Source: Parietaria judaica (Eukaryota; Streptophyta; Magnoliopsida; Rosales; Urticaceae). From it: 64,000 nucleotides of DNA. The stretch's first letter is position 1, and each line of letters opens with the position of its first letter. A program made the position numbers and the translations under genes. Location of the stretch: the NCBI GenBank assembly GCA_954871525.1, contig OX940865.1:1550001-1614000 (forward strand), given 5' to 3'. This document shows, in pieces, positions 34,181 to 45,440 of this stretch. The notes below the pieces were generated by a model, which ran no database searches, was not told where the DNA came from, and saw nothing but the letters and a program-made list of their open reading frames with translations.

Positions 34181-35247
34181 CATTCATATTACGAAATGTT
34201 ATATTAATGATTGTACTTACTTAATGTGCTATATGTCATACACTTACAACGACAAAATGTCCTAGTTATGATATAATAAAAAAATTATGCTTCGTTGTTA
34301 TTTGTTTCACTTAATATTGCAATTAAACATGATCAAAACTATTTTATTTGCTTAACAAACAAAAAAATGAATATCAGTTGCAATACAGCTCAAAGCAAGC
34401 TGTAAAAAAAAATTAACTATTGGGGTTGCGATTATTCTCTCTTTTTTTAATATTTTCAGAGAAAAAAATGTAAACACAAGGAAATTCACCTCGATGCCTG
34501 AGATTTAAGCTTTGCCATGTTGGGATGCCAATACTCATTATCAATGCCCAACGAAAAGAAAAAGAAAGCAATTTAAGATATACACCACGTTTCTTGAAAA
34601 AACACCAAACAAAGAACTAATTCCTCTATCATCTGCTTCTGCATTTTTTAACCAAAAAGATTCTTAATAATCAGATTCTCAAAACATCATAATAATACTC
34701 ATGCCAATAATCAGCTTTTAAGAAAATGGCAAACATCATAATAAAACTCATCCAATTTTCTTCTTCTGCATTTTGTTACCAAACAGAATCTTCGAGAAGA
34801 GAACAATCAGATGTGAATTCTCATATCAATTCATCAGTCGGCTGCTGAAAATTTGATCCTGCATCGATTCTTATAACAACACTCAGATTAAATCCCAATC
34901 AAAATTTATATGTCAAATTCCATCATGAGGTTAACAAATTATTTCTAAACGAGTTAACATAAAAACCCCGCAAATTAAGAGCTTACTTGCAAGATGATTA
35001 GAAGAATATTGGGTTTCTCTTCAATAACGGCTTGACTCAATTACAAGGTTAAAATCATCGTAATACCTTTTTTTAGACACTTGTACACGTGAAACGTGTA
35101 TTGAGCTAGTAGAAATTTGATATATTTAGAGGAAAAATTCCATCACCTCATCAACCCAAAATCGATAACACCTTCATAATAAAAAAGCCTAATATCAACC
35201 CAAAAAAGGATCCCCAAAATCGATAGCACCTTTAGAATCCAAGAAAT
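34181..35247. other. AT-rich segment next to the thiolase fragment
   Basis: No open frame or repeat of note. 34480-35247 is less repetitive and may be 3' untranslated and flanking DNA carried along with the thiolase exons, which read into it on the minus strand. Confidence 0.35.
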
Positions 35248-35538
35248 TCAAAGGAAATGTGGGCACATGAGCTCGAGAACAAGCGAAAAAGCTCCCCCAT
35301 CGTCATTGCAAAATGCTCAGACGTTATACTTGCTGTTTTTATGCCTCGTCACCTGCAAGGAATAAATTATTCAGATTTCAAAAAGTAAGCGAGGAACATG
35401 GAATTGCGATTTAAGTAGTATTCAATAATCAAATTTGGCATTTATATTTACCCCTAATAATGTCACCAAGATACGAGCTCCACTGCATCCTATCAGGTGT
35501 CCCAATGATACACCGCCACCGTACGACTTAAGTTTGCT
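35248..35538 (-). pseudogene. Acetoacetyl-CoA thiolase gene fragment (last two exons)
   Basis: Minus strand, exon 35538-35452 (after acceptor 'tag') encodes 29 residues ending SLGHLIGCSGARILVTLLG. This is the thiolase C-terminal signature GH(P)xGCSGAR with the catalytic His in G-H; the usual Pro is Leu. A donor 'gtaaat' starts an intron, the acceptor 'ttgcag' ends it, and exon 35352-35248 gives VTRHKNSKYNV, a stop, then AFCNDDGGAFSLVLELM. The family has Q-K-N-G-K-Y-G-V and C-N-G-G-G-G-A-S-A-L-V-L-E-L here. Thiolase makes acetoacetyl-CoA for the mevalonate pathway. Only the end of the gene is present, with a stop and changed glycines: a captured, dead copy. Confidence 0.85.
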
Positions 35539-36537
35539 CTACAATGTTGGGAAAACCAAAATATTAGAGTACAATTTTTAATACGGAGAAACTATTATCA
35601 TGATATATTTCATTTCATTTCATATTATAATATTTATTCAATGCATGCAAAATTAGAATTGTTGCGAGGAATTTGTGTTTTCATGGAATATGTAATTGCT
35701 TGACTTCAAAACTAATGGAAACGGACCCGGGGTACTTTAGGTGCGCACTGGAAGAAAAATGGAAGAAAAACTAATCCACAGTTGGCGAGACAAAAAATGA
35801 AACCCGGTTGTCGGAGCCGAGAAGATTGGAATCATTTATGCTATTATTGGCAGTTAGATTCATTACAGGTACGTGTTAAAGTACTTTGTTTTCTATATTT
35901 TTAAGATCTAAGGTAGCGTTTAGTTGGATGTAATTGTTTGATTGTAATTGTAATCATAATTGTTATCGTGACAGTAATTTTATTTTTATGTTGATAGAAT
36001 TATAGTGTAGGTATGGAATCTAATCGAGGAAAGCTAGTTAATACATCTAGAACGATCGATAGCCAATCATGTATTTTATATGATAAGATTGACTTTACTT
36101 ACTGTGAAATTACCAATACAATTTATTGTGAATTAAGCTTCAAACTCAATAACGAGTTTAGTATTAAGTTTGATATAGAGCTACTGGTAAGTATTATTAT
36201 GAGCACAAATGATTAGTTCTCGCTGTTACAAAATAGTTATTAAATGGAGACATCAGTTATACTAGGAGGCTTTTTAGTTATTGCTCTTACTATAGAAATT
36301 GTAATATCACACATGGTCACGTAGATTATATATATGATATTCTATGATGATTTTTTTTTCTTCACGAGAACGCTCGCAGGGTTTAAAAAAAATCAGCATA
36401 CTTTTGCTCAATTATATAAAAAAAAATCAGCATACTTTTGCTCAATTAATTGAAAGATATTAGAGTTAAGTAGTTTAATTAGTTCTTTTATTAACATATT
36501 TTTTTGGTATTGTAGACGAATCCCGTTACTAAAAGCC
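35539..36537. other. Segment between the thiolase and coiled-coil fragments
   Basis: AT-rich. A short open frame 36013-36216 ('YCEITNTIYCELSFKLNNEF') has no recognised domain. A 28-bp unit 'aatcagcatacttttgctca' is duplicated in tandem at 36390-36447. Confidence 0.35.
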
Positions 36538-37191
36538 GCCTACCCCATTCGAAATGATCACGAATGTATTGAATACGTAAGTTTTTACACTCTTAGGGTT
36601 TTATTCAAGTGTCTCTTAGATTGACATTGATGTGTTAAAATTTAAGTTAATAAGTGGGTTTTGATTGTTCGCTTTGATTTTGAACTAGGCCAGGTTCTTC
36701 AGATATTGGTTCTAAATATTGATTCCATGTGTCTTAGATTAGGTACTTTAAATATTGATTTTACATATCGTTTCATATATCTTATTCTGTTAGGACGATA
36801 TTTCTTTGTATAAAGATGACGTGCTTGAAAAGTTATTAGCAGAAAGAAGGAGCATAATTCTTGAATTGGAGCGAAGCTATTCAGAGGTTTGTGCCAAGGT
36901 GAAGACAACACAATCTGCATGGAAGGTATGTGTCGGACCTATCTTAAGGAAGAAAGATAATTAGATCTTATCGGTAGGTGAGTCGTCTCAACCAGCTTCC
37001 AGTGAGACCAAATATCTTCACATCAGGTTTATTTGCTTGAGGAGGAATTGAAATTGAACAAAGAGAAATTAAAACAGAGTGATGAGCAATTTGAAAAAGT
37101 AACAAGCTTTATCAGCTCAAAATATCCTGAGTTTCAGAATTTTGCGAGCACGGTATCGACACCAACGGCGCCTCAGGGAGCGAATTGTTAA
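36538..37191 (+). CDS. C-terminal end of a coiled-coil protein, perhaps the CACTA accessory gene
   Basis: Putative exons. 36538-36578 gives 'PLLKAAYPIRNDHECIEY' before a donor 'gtaagt'. About 36793-36925 gives 'DDISLYKDDVLEKLLAERRS' and 'IILELERSYSEVCAKVK' before 'gtatgtg'. 37027-37191 gives 'VYLLEEELKLNKEKLKQS' and 'SSKYPEFQNFASTVS', ending TAA. Heptad-like Leu/Lys/Glu spacing predicts a coiled coil. I do not recognise the family; TNPA-type CACTA proteins often end in such a region, and its place inside CACTA-like repeats fits, but that is inference. Splice sites are by eye. Confidence 0.45.
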
Positions 37192-37822
37192 GATTGACTA
37201 CTTAGCGATAATGACCATGACAACGACGACTCAATCTAGGATGTTGGTTTTAAGACTTATGCTTTAAATATTTCCTAAGTATTATTTATTTATATATTTT
37301 GATTGGTTATGGTTCAGAGTTTATAACAAACTTGTTATGATTATTGTTTGTTGGTTGAATAAATCGAGATTATGGCATGTGTGTTTGCTATTTGCGGTGG
37401 TATTTTCTCAGGTACAAATAATGTTTTTTAGAAAGCTAGAATTTGTGAATGATGGAATTATTGCTGATAGTTTGGAAACTAAAAAATTAGTCACAATTTT
37501 CCTAATGTCTTGAGGACTAAAATTTTGTCTCAAATGTTGATATCTAGGACTGAATATCGGGTGAACAATTGTTTTGGGAACAGCTTTTTAGCCCCTAAAA
37601 AAAGTTAAGAGAATGAAACGATTTGGTATAATAGACTGATTTAGTCTTTAAAAGAAATATATTAAGTAATGAGTTACACAATATCAGAGACTATTTTCAG
37701 TCCTAAAATGAATTATTTAGGGGACTAAAAATATATGGTTTCAACAACTTATACTCAGTCCCTAATATAAAATAAACGGGACTTATTTGACTTGGTATCG
37801 AAAACTATTTTCAGTCACTGAC

Positions 37823-38035
37823 TAGGTACATGAGCGTTGATGAGAATAGGATTCTTGGCTCAGCGTACCCCTTGGTCGTCCGTGGGTTGTCACTAGGTAC
37901 CGAAGCGTTGATGGGATAGGATTCCGGGCTCGGCGTACTCCTCGTCTGTTATTGGTGGCTAGGTACCAGAGTGTTAATGGGATTAGGATTATCGGCTCGG
38001 CGTACCTTTGGTTGTCGATGGGTGGTCTCGTCACT
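37823..38035 (+). repeat. About three tandem ~75-bp units
   Basis: Each unit reads 'ctaggtacc.gagcgtt', 'tgggataggattc', 'ggctcggcgtacc'. Units start near 37823, 37892 and 37958. Confidence 0.8.
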
Positions 38036-38199
38036 TAGCTCCTGGGGGCTAAGGGGGGTTGTTTATTATTATGGATGTGCCCGCCTTGTTAATTACGGGT
38101 TGCCTATGTACCCTACGTCAGGGATAAAGCCATTACGTAGTTCGCTTTTAGGTGACAAATGGGGGTTAGTGGAGATAGTTGTACTAGATCCGCTAATAG

Positions 38200-39460
38200 T
38201 CCTCTAGGGTTTGAAGAGATACTTCGGGTAAGATACAAAGGCGCCGCGGATGGACTATTCTAGAAGAATAGCCTGAAAATCGGGTAGAGCCTCGGACGAG
38301 CCAAATATGCGGTGCTTAAGTGGTCCGAGGACCGACTCGCGAGTTGGATAGAGCTTCGGCAAGCCGAATGTGAGCCTCTTTAGCCATCTAGGGGACCTGC
38401 TATCGATGTGGGCAGAGCTTCGCCTAAGCGGAGGTGCGGTGCCTAACTTGTCACGTGGACAAATGGCAAAGGGGGAGAGCTTCGAGGAGCGAAGATCACC
38501 ACCTTTTCGGGGGCAGAGCTTTGCCTAAGCATAGGTGTAGTGCCTAACTTGTCACGTGGAAAAATGGAAAAAGGGGGGGAGAGCTTCGAGGAGCGAAGAT
38601 TTCCGCCTTTTTGTGGGCACAACTTCGGCGAGGCAAAGTTGCACTTTCCACCTCTCTCGGCACTTAGTTTATGTGCACGGGGTATTGCGAGCTCCTTGGT
38701 GTTGCTAAGGACAACTCGGCCTCACTGGATGGGAGGGCTTACGACTCCTTGCTAGACGGCGAGGAGCGCCCGTCTTAATGGAGGTTGAGATCTCACCCAA
38801 ATGGTGTAATAAAAGTCGGCGTTGGAGGGTTATTTTTTGGTGTGACCGAAACCTCCCTTTGGGTTGTGAGAGCTCTGTTTTTGGGTGGATATGGGAGGGT
38901 CTTTTTGGTTGTGAAACGGAGGCTAATGATGGCCGAGATTCCTATGGTGATGATCTTCCTTCCTCCATTAAGACTTCAAGGCATAGATCAAGACAAGGCT
39001 TAGATCTTGAGAACATCCTTCAAGCTCAAAATCTAGAGAGAAATCAGCATAGTAAGGAGAGGAGAAGGAGGGAGGATTCAAAGTTTCTTTATAGAGAGGA
39101 GAGATTTGTGAATAGTAAGGGTAAGTGAAGATGTGTGTGTCCATTCATGTGAAATGGGGTGGTATTTATAGACTTTTGGAGGGTCTACGGGTAAGGAAGT
39201 CTTTCCAAGTGAAAAGACATCCTACAAGGGCGTTATGGTCCATAATGGAGGGCATTTGGAGTCATTTCCATGAGAAGAGGGTAATAAAGGATATTTTGGG
39301 GGTTAATGGGAAATGGGAGAGTGGTTCATGTGAGTAAGACTTCACATGAGGGTATCTGGGTAATTTATGTGGTTGAAGACATCCCCACATGATAAGGCAA
39401 GTATTTGCGGTAGAAAGGCCATTTCTAGAGGTCTAGGAAGTTCCTTGGAGGACAAGTAAG
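38200..39460 (+). other. Repeat-rich segment of the GC-rich insertion
   Basis: 38385-38620 holds two ~120-bp units with 'gcagagctt(c/t)gcctaagc', 'gcctaacttgtcacgtgga' and 'gagagcttcgaggagcgaag'. 38780-39130 has overlapping open frames without domains. A TATA-like 'ggtatttatagac' at 39162-39174 follows a purine-rich stretch, as in an LTR or promoter. No family recognised. Confidence 0.4.
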
Positions 39461-39479
39461 TGTTTGGCATGAGTGGTGT

Positions 39480-40130
39480 TCTCTATGGGCTCGGATGGTT
39501 CAGCTTGGGTGGCTCTGGAGGCTCGGTAAGGCTACTTGGCAGGGGCACATGTGCTAGAGGGGGCAGCACGGGGGCTCTGGAGGCTCCGGGAGGCTGCCCT
39601 GGCAAGGGCACCCGTGTCGCAGGGGGCATCACGCGGGCTATAGAGGCTGCCTTGGCAGGGGCACCCGTGCTGTAGGGGGCAACACAGGGGCTTGGAGGGC
39701 TCCCTGGCAGGGGAATCTTATGCCGCAGCGGTGGCATGGGGGCTTTGGGGGCTGCCCTCGCAGGGGAATCCGTGCAGCAGTGACGAGGGCTCGGGTGGCT
39801 CCCTAGCAAGGGAACCCGTGCCACTAGGTGCGACACAGGGGCTTCGGGGGCTGTCCTGGCAGGGGTAGCACGGGGGCTCAGGCGGCTCCTTGGAAGGGGA
39901 ACCCGTGCTGCAGGGGTAGCACGGGGGATTCGAGGGCTGCCCTAGCAGGTGCACCCGTGCCGCAGGGGGAAACACGGGGCCTCAGGTGGCTCCTTGGCAG
40001 AGGAACCTATGCCGCAGGGGGCTGCACGGGGCTCTGGAGGCTGCCTTGGCAAAGATAGCCCATGCGACGGGGGCAGCACGGGGGCTTTATAGGCTTTGGG
40101 AGTTGGGGCCATCGTGCCGCGGGGGCCGTA
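39480..40130 (-). repeat. GC-rich higher-order tandem array, locus 1
   Basis: Units of about 53 bp with 'ggcaggggcacccgtg' alternate with units having 'ggcaggggaacccgtg'. This is the reverse complement of the arrays at 44810-45440 and 47470-48130. Flanking sequence ('tctttactccgggcgc', 'attttgagttgttggggg') is also shared in reverse with 44635-44700. Confidence 0.88.
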
Positions 40131-40257
40131 CGGAGGCTCGGAACACTTCTTGCATAGTATTTTGCCTGTTTCTGTTCTTTACTCCGGGCGCTTCCTATGG
40201 GTATTTTGAGTTGTTGGGGGCCGTTTTTTCCATGAAAAAAATCACCAATAACAATAT
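40131..40257 (-). other. Shared end of the GC-rich element, locus 1
   Basis: 'cacttcttgcatagtatttt' through 'aaaaatcaccaataacaa' matches 44590-44740 in reverse complement, then CACTA-like repeats resume at about 40258. This marks one border of the inserted GC-rich element. Confidence 0.7.
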
Positions 40258-40844
40258 TAGAGATTAATTTTCAGTCCTTAGTAGAGGCATATTTGAGACT
40301 GAAATAACGTAGTTTCAAAGACTAACCGACAGTCCATGAAACGCTTATTGGGAACTTCAATGACATGGTATCTGAGTCTGATAACCGGTCTTAAGAAACC
40401 ATATTAGAGTGATTCTTAGTGATCCTTAGATTCTAAAGAGCTGTATAAGGAACGAAAATAAAATGACATTGGAGATTAATTTTAAGTCCTATATAGAAAC
40501 ATATTGGGGTCTGAAGTAACATGGTATCAAAGACTAATCGACTGTCCATGAAACACCTTATTAGGGACTGCATTGACGTGGTATCTCACAGCTATTAGGG
40601 TCACAACACACATGTTTTGAATACAGATTTCCACTATCTAAAGGTGTACAAAAGGGACTGAAATGAATTATTTTCGGAGAACGATGGTTTAATCTCGAAA
40701 GTATTGTATTAAGGACTGAATTGACGTGGTCTCGGGTGACATATTGAAGACTGAACATATACGTTTTCGGGACTAGGTTATAGTCTTACTAGTGCATATA
40801 ACAAGGACTGTTATTTTAGTTACCAATATGAGTTATTTTAAAAT

Positions 40845-40946
40845 ATGCCCATTTTGTGTCAAAGGTTTATGAAAAATGCCCACCGTGTGTATTTTTTACT
40901 TTCACACATGGGCATTTTTCTTGAACCTTTTACACAAAATGGGCAT
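40845..40946. mobile_element. Palindromic MITE-like hairpin (102 bp)
   Basis: Two near-perfect inverted arms, 40845-40890 and 40901-40946, begin 'atgcccattttgtgt' and end 'acacaaaatgggcat', with a 10-base centre. It lies inside the CACTA-like subterminal repeats, which continue on both sides. Confidence 0.85.
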
Positions 40947-41085
40947 TTCTTACAATTTCTATACAACTATTAAGGACAAAGCAATTATAACTGGGCGTTG
41001 TGACTGACAATCAGTCTCCCACACTAATTCGTGACTGATTTTTAAGTATTAGAGACTAAAATTTCGGTCTACAATATTGTTAACT

Positions 41086-41620
41086 AGTCAAGTTTGACCT
41101 CTTTGAACTACCAGCGAGGATCCCACCCCTTTTGTGCCTTCCAAAGATAAAATCATGCATGTAAATTGAGGCAAAATCACACCAAATGATCAATGCCTAA
41201 TGACGGTGTTCGATGAAAAAAGTAAACTTGATATTTTCAAATGTTGAGGGAATCGAAAAGTCAAACATTCTAAAATATTAAATAATATCTAAAATGTATT
41301 TAATTAATGAATTAAAATCACATATTTTTACTAAAGTTGAATTAACAAGTATAACTCTGTATATTAATTTTATATCTTATAGTTTTCAGATTATAACTCT
41401 TTTATAACAAAGACTAAACACTAAACTAAAAGCATACTTAAGGTATTTAATAAAACCATTTTAAAATAAACAAATTAATATTAACCATTTTAAAACGATT
41501 TAAAATAATAGAATCAGATTATTAAAATTTAAACTCTAAAATTTGTTTAATACAAATCAGATTTAGATTAAATGATATCAAGGTCTAATCGCGTCTTTGT
41601 TCCACGACACGCGTGTTGGA
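41086..41620. other. AT-rich spacer
   Basis: Nothing recognisable. Confidence 0.5.
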
Positions 41621-42160
41621 CATATTTGATATATGCCCTCCATTCAGATGCATATCCCGCTTGTAGAAGATTATGGTCATCTGACTTTTACTGAATAATT
41701 CATATTAATGAAAATCTTAATAAGTTTATCAGTTATCACATTGAGTCTATGTGAAAAGGTTTGACTAACATAAATAAGGAACTTAGATTGTTCCATTGTC
41801 TAGATTGGAAATGGGAACTTCTGATCGAGAACGACTAGAGATGAACTTTATCATATACATGTGGTGATCTATTACCGGGTCATGGTATTGTCCATGCACT
41901 GTTAAGTTATAAGGTATCAAGCGTCATCATATTAGACGGACTAGACTTATATAAATAATCAACACATAAGTCCATCACGGATATAAGTATGATCAAGTAA
42001 CAATGATGATCATATGGAGTCGGCTGATATTTCGAGCATCATGAACTGTACGGTTCATGATGCTCAAAAAATTTATGATTGCCCAATACTTTTATTTTGG
42101 GATCGACGGTTGACCGGGACATGTTGCATGACTGTAGAAAAGGATAATAATTAATTTCAA
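41621..42160 (+). repeat. LTR fragment of the second Copia family, copy 2
   Basis: Starts TGTTGGACATATTTGATATA. Blocks such as 'gtggtgatctattaccgggt' and 'ttttattttgggatc' match 32158-33360. Similarity fades near 42160. A perfect hairpin lies inside (42034-42065). Confidence 0.7.
42034..42065. repeat. Perfect 13-bp inverted repeat
   Basis: GAGCATCATGAAC and GTTCATGATGCTC flank the 6-base loop TGTACG. Confidence 0.95.
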
Positions 42161-42774
42161 ATTTTATAGATAAGATTAAATCAGAGACTATATCATGCAT
42201 TATTTTTTTTAATTTATAAAGTACATATCCTCGTTATATTTACTATCAATATTGTTTAAATAGTGAAATTATTACCATTTATTATATCATCTCCCTGTAT
42301 TTTTTCCATGAACGTAGTTTGAATAACAAATGTGCGTGCAATAGATATATATACACATTGTTAATGCTCGTTTTTGGATTAACGATGAACTTGGTTCATA
42401 GTTTGAGCCCCAGGAAAGACTCGATCGTCGCGTGAGAAGTGAAAGGTAGAGTTAACAAGGTTCACCAATAAATGAGTTACGTAGAGTTGAAATATTATTC
42501 CTTGGCAAGCCTCATAGCTAATCCTGGCATTCCTTGATGATTTTACTTCCTCAACTATGTCTCCAGCGGTGAAGGAGGACGTGCGAAAAATAAAAGATTG
42601 ATGTTGCACGCCGTCACTTAGGGATAATGTCTTCATGTACGGTTGCCTATGTACCCTATACGGGATAATATCTTCACGTAGTTTAAGGTTAGTAAAATCA
42701 AAGATTTTTGGACATGTGCTCTAAAACAGTGTGAATTTACCCGTTTGTAGAGATTAGAATTTGTCGTTGAATAA
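42161..42774. other. Spacer between LTR fragments
   Basis: Contains the short motif at 42641-42692 (shared with 38098-38143 and 58711-58770). The open frame 42379-42636 (minus) has no recognised domain. Confidence 0.4.
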
Positions 42775-43778
42775 AAATTTTACTTATTATGTTAATCTTA
42801 TTATAATTTCTTCTTGATTAAAATAGAATGTTTAATCCATAGTACAAAATGCAATGCAATTATATTATCATCACACATGAGTCAATATGAACAAGAATCG
42901 ATAATCATAATACACAAAATTAAAGTGTCCATGACTTAATTAACTGGGTGAGAGCCCATTAATTGAACAAAGTCATTGATGTGATTAAGGGGTAAACTCC
43001 TATTGTGGATAAAAATGTGTCTCACACTCACCAAAAAACCAGTATATATGAAGCGACTTCATACTGGAATCGGCCTAATTGAATTTCAGAAGTTAATCAA
43101 ATAAGACTGTCACTCATAACTTGGAATTTATTCAAAAAAAAATGATCAAATGGCTATTTGATCTAAGTTCTTAGTAATCTTGAGCCTAGACTGTTAACTT
43201 GATTGTTATATGATTTAACGGTTATAGAAAAAAAAATAATGTAGTTCCCAATGCTGCTATTTCAGGAACATAATAGTCAACATGACTAGGTAGCTTGACT
43301 ACAGACACAGATTTCACAGAATTCTCTTGAGAGTCATGATGATTCCCTTAATTTTTGTTCATGAAAAGTAACATGGAGTCATGCGCAACTTATGAATAAT
43401 CGTAATCATAAGTGGGCCACTTATAATATTACTGACTGTTAAGGATGAAAATTCAATAAGGGGCAATACGGTAAAACCGCTTGCATATTAGTGACCCAAT
43501 AAGTGAAAGATCAATATAACAAATTTTATTGTATCAATGGACACCTTTCTATAAAGTGAATAATATATTTAATTTCATTTAAGAATACAACTTCGGGTTT
43601 ATAGGGAATAACACTTTACCTTCGTAAACGAACTTTCAGCGGCTTATTGGAGTTTATGTGAAATAGTTTCATGGTCCCGAGGATAAATTTTTAACAAATG
43701 AAATAATCATGATGAAAAATGTTTAATATTTAAACTTATGAAATGATAATTAAAACTGAAGTTTGTGCTGACATAGTT
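42775..43778 (+). repeat. Diverged LTR fragment of the A/B family, left piece
   Basis: 'ttatgttaatcttattataa', 'taactgggtgagagcccatt', 'gagtcatgatgattccctta' and 'ggggcaatacggtaaaaccg' match the first ~1 kb of LTR A at clearly lower identity. Homology breaks off after 'ctgaagtttgtgctgaca'. Confidence 0.85.
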
Positions 43779-44345
43779 TCCCACCTCTCGAGCACTCTGT
43801 TCGTACATGTATATATATATATATGAGAGCGTATAAATGAGACGAGTTTTTTTTTATATAGAGGTTTGTTTCAAGGTGGTAGTTGACTATGTCCTTTGTT
43901 TGTTTATTGCGACAATGAATATGAACGGACATCTACAGGAAGCAAATCACGTCCATGAAGATATAAGGAAGAGAAGAAATATATGAAATACAAAAGGAGT
44001 TTTCAAGAGACAAGAATGTTGGACGAAAAAGCTCTCGATGTATTATTTCAGGTGCTGTGTGTATCTCTGGCCGAGCTTGGTATTTTTTGGCTTCAAATAT
44101 TCCCATTAGACTTCATGGAATCTTGGAGTCGTTTTTCCGGGCTGGCCTACTCATCTTGCTGATACGTCTCCCGTGACTGCGAGTTCCACTTCGAGCTGGA
44201 TTCTTTACCAGATAGATCTCTTGAGGAAATTGACTTTGTGCTCCTAGTAATTTGCCCATTCTTAGTTATTGAAGCCGGGCTGACGATATGCCGGTTTTGC
44301 CCTTCTTTTCTTTTGAATGACGACGGATGCTTTTGGGCTTTGTGT
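43779..44345. other. Insertion or replacement inside the diverged LTR
   Basis: Unrelated sequence with (AT)n at 43810-43824. It interrupts the LTR and takes the place of about 100 bp of it. No gene seen. Confidence 0.5.
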
Positions 44346-44600
44346 TAACTTTCAAACGATGATAGAATTGAATTTTTGAATTTTAGAAATTTAATTATGC
44401 CAATTTTATCTTTGGAACCGAGTAAATCCGACTGACGGTTTGTGATTTCTAAATTTAACGATTTTAACCTAAAGTTTCAAGTTACATTAATTAAATCTCA
44501 TGTCACATACTAAATGATGCTTTTTTGAACAATGAAATTTAATATGCGATTTTATGAAGTCTGAAATTATAATATGATTTAATTATTTAGATTTAATTAT
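44346..44600 (+). repeat. Diverged LTR fragment of the A/B family, right piece
   Basis: 'gacggtttgtgatttctaaa' and 'ttaaatctcatgtcacatac' match LTR A near 20970-21045. The piece then meets the GC-rich element at about 44605. Confidence 0.75.
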
Positions 44601-44604
44601 AATA

Positions 44605-45440
44605 GGGTTGTTGGTGATTTTGGTCACAGTAACCCCCCCCCCCCCCAACTCAAAATAACCTTCGGAAGCCGAGGGACAACTAAGGAAGCGCCCAGAGTAA
44701 AGAGCGGACACGGAAAAATAGTGTGCAAGAAGTGTCCAAGCCTCTGTACCGCCCCCGCGGAACGGGTTATCTTTTCCAAAGCAGCCTCTGGAGCCCCATT
44801 TAGCCACTTGTGGCACGGTTTCCCGTGCCAAAGAGCCGCCTGAGCCCCCGTGTTGCCCCCTGGGGAACTGGTGCTCCTATCAGGGCAGCCCCAGAAGCCC
44901 CCGTGCCGCGCCTTGCGGCATGGGTTCGTCCGCCAGGGAGCTGCCCAAGCCCCCGTGTTGCCCCCTGCAACACGGGTGCCCCTTCAAAGACAGCCCCTGA
45001 AGCCCCCGTGCCACGCCTTGTGGCACGGGTTCCTCTGCCAGAGAGCCGCTCAAGCCCCCGTGCTGCTCCCTGCGGCACAGGTGCCCCTGCCATGGCAGCC
45101 CCCGAAGCCCCCGTTCCGCACCCTGCGGCACGGGTTCCTCTGCTAGGGAGCCTCCCGACCCCCCGTGTTACCCCATGCGGCACGGGTGCCCCTGCGAGGG
45201 CAACCCCCGAAACCCTCGTGCCGCGCCCTGCGGCACGGGATCCTTTGCCAGGAAGCCGCCCGAGCCCCCGTGGTGTCCCCTTTGGCAGAGGTTCCCATGC
45301 CATAGCAGCCCCCGAAGCCCTCGTGTCGCGCCCTGCGGCACGGATGCCCCTGCCCGGGCAGCTTCCCTAATCTCTAGAGCCCTCGTGCTGCCATTTGTGG
45401 CACGGGTAACCCTGCCAAGGAGCCTTCCCGAGCCTTCGGA
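44605..45440 (+). repeat. GC-rich higher-order tandem array with its flank, locus 2
   Basis: The flank 44605-44810 (with a run of 16 C at 44631-44646) is shared with loci 1 and 3. From about 44810, two monomers alternate strictly: one with 'ggcacgggtgcccctgcca' and 'gaagcccccgtgccg', the other with 'ggcacgggttcc.ctgcca' and 'gagcccccgtgctg'. Five to six dimers of about 105 bp can be counted. Long open frames on both strands (44810-45370 plus, 44800-45303 minus) come from the repeat and GC content. Confidence 0.9.

Larger units (their letters stand above)
33480..41085. mobile_element. CACTA-like element defined by 'gggactgat...cagtctc' subterminal repeats
   Basis: Dozens of degenerate units such as 'gggactgatatccagtctc' and 'ggactgaatatc' occur in both orientations at 33480-34180, 37430-37815, 40258-40790 and 41000-41085. 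Dense, imperfect, alternately oriented subterminal motifs are typical of CACTA elements, where the transposase binds. Between them lie a thiolase fragment, a gene end with coiled coil and a large GC-rich insertion. I could not fix a CACTA terminus on either side ('actagtg' at 40789-40795 is one candidate), so class and borders are inferences. Confidence 0.5.

Noticed and set aside
37823..38620. CRISPR-like array
   Set aside because: The repeats are long, contiguous or nearly so, degenerate, and sit in a plant nuclear transposon region; there are no short identical repeats with unique spacers or cas genes.
38540..39337. Host gene in the GC-rich insertion
   Set aside because: Several overlapping frames, none with a domain or splice structure; the stretch is repeat-rich.
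44800..45370. Open frames of 167 and 186 codons on opposite strands
   Set aside because: They lie wholly in the GC-rich two-monomer tandem array, where few stop codons arise in any frame. They have no domain and the same happens at loci 1 and 3.
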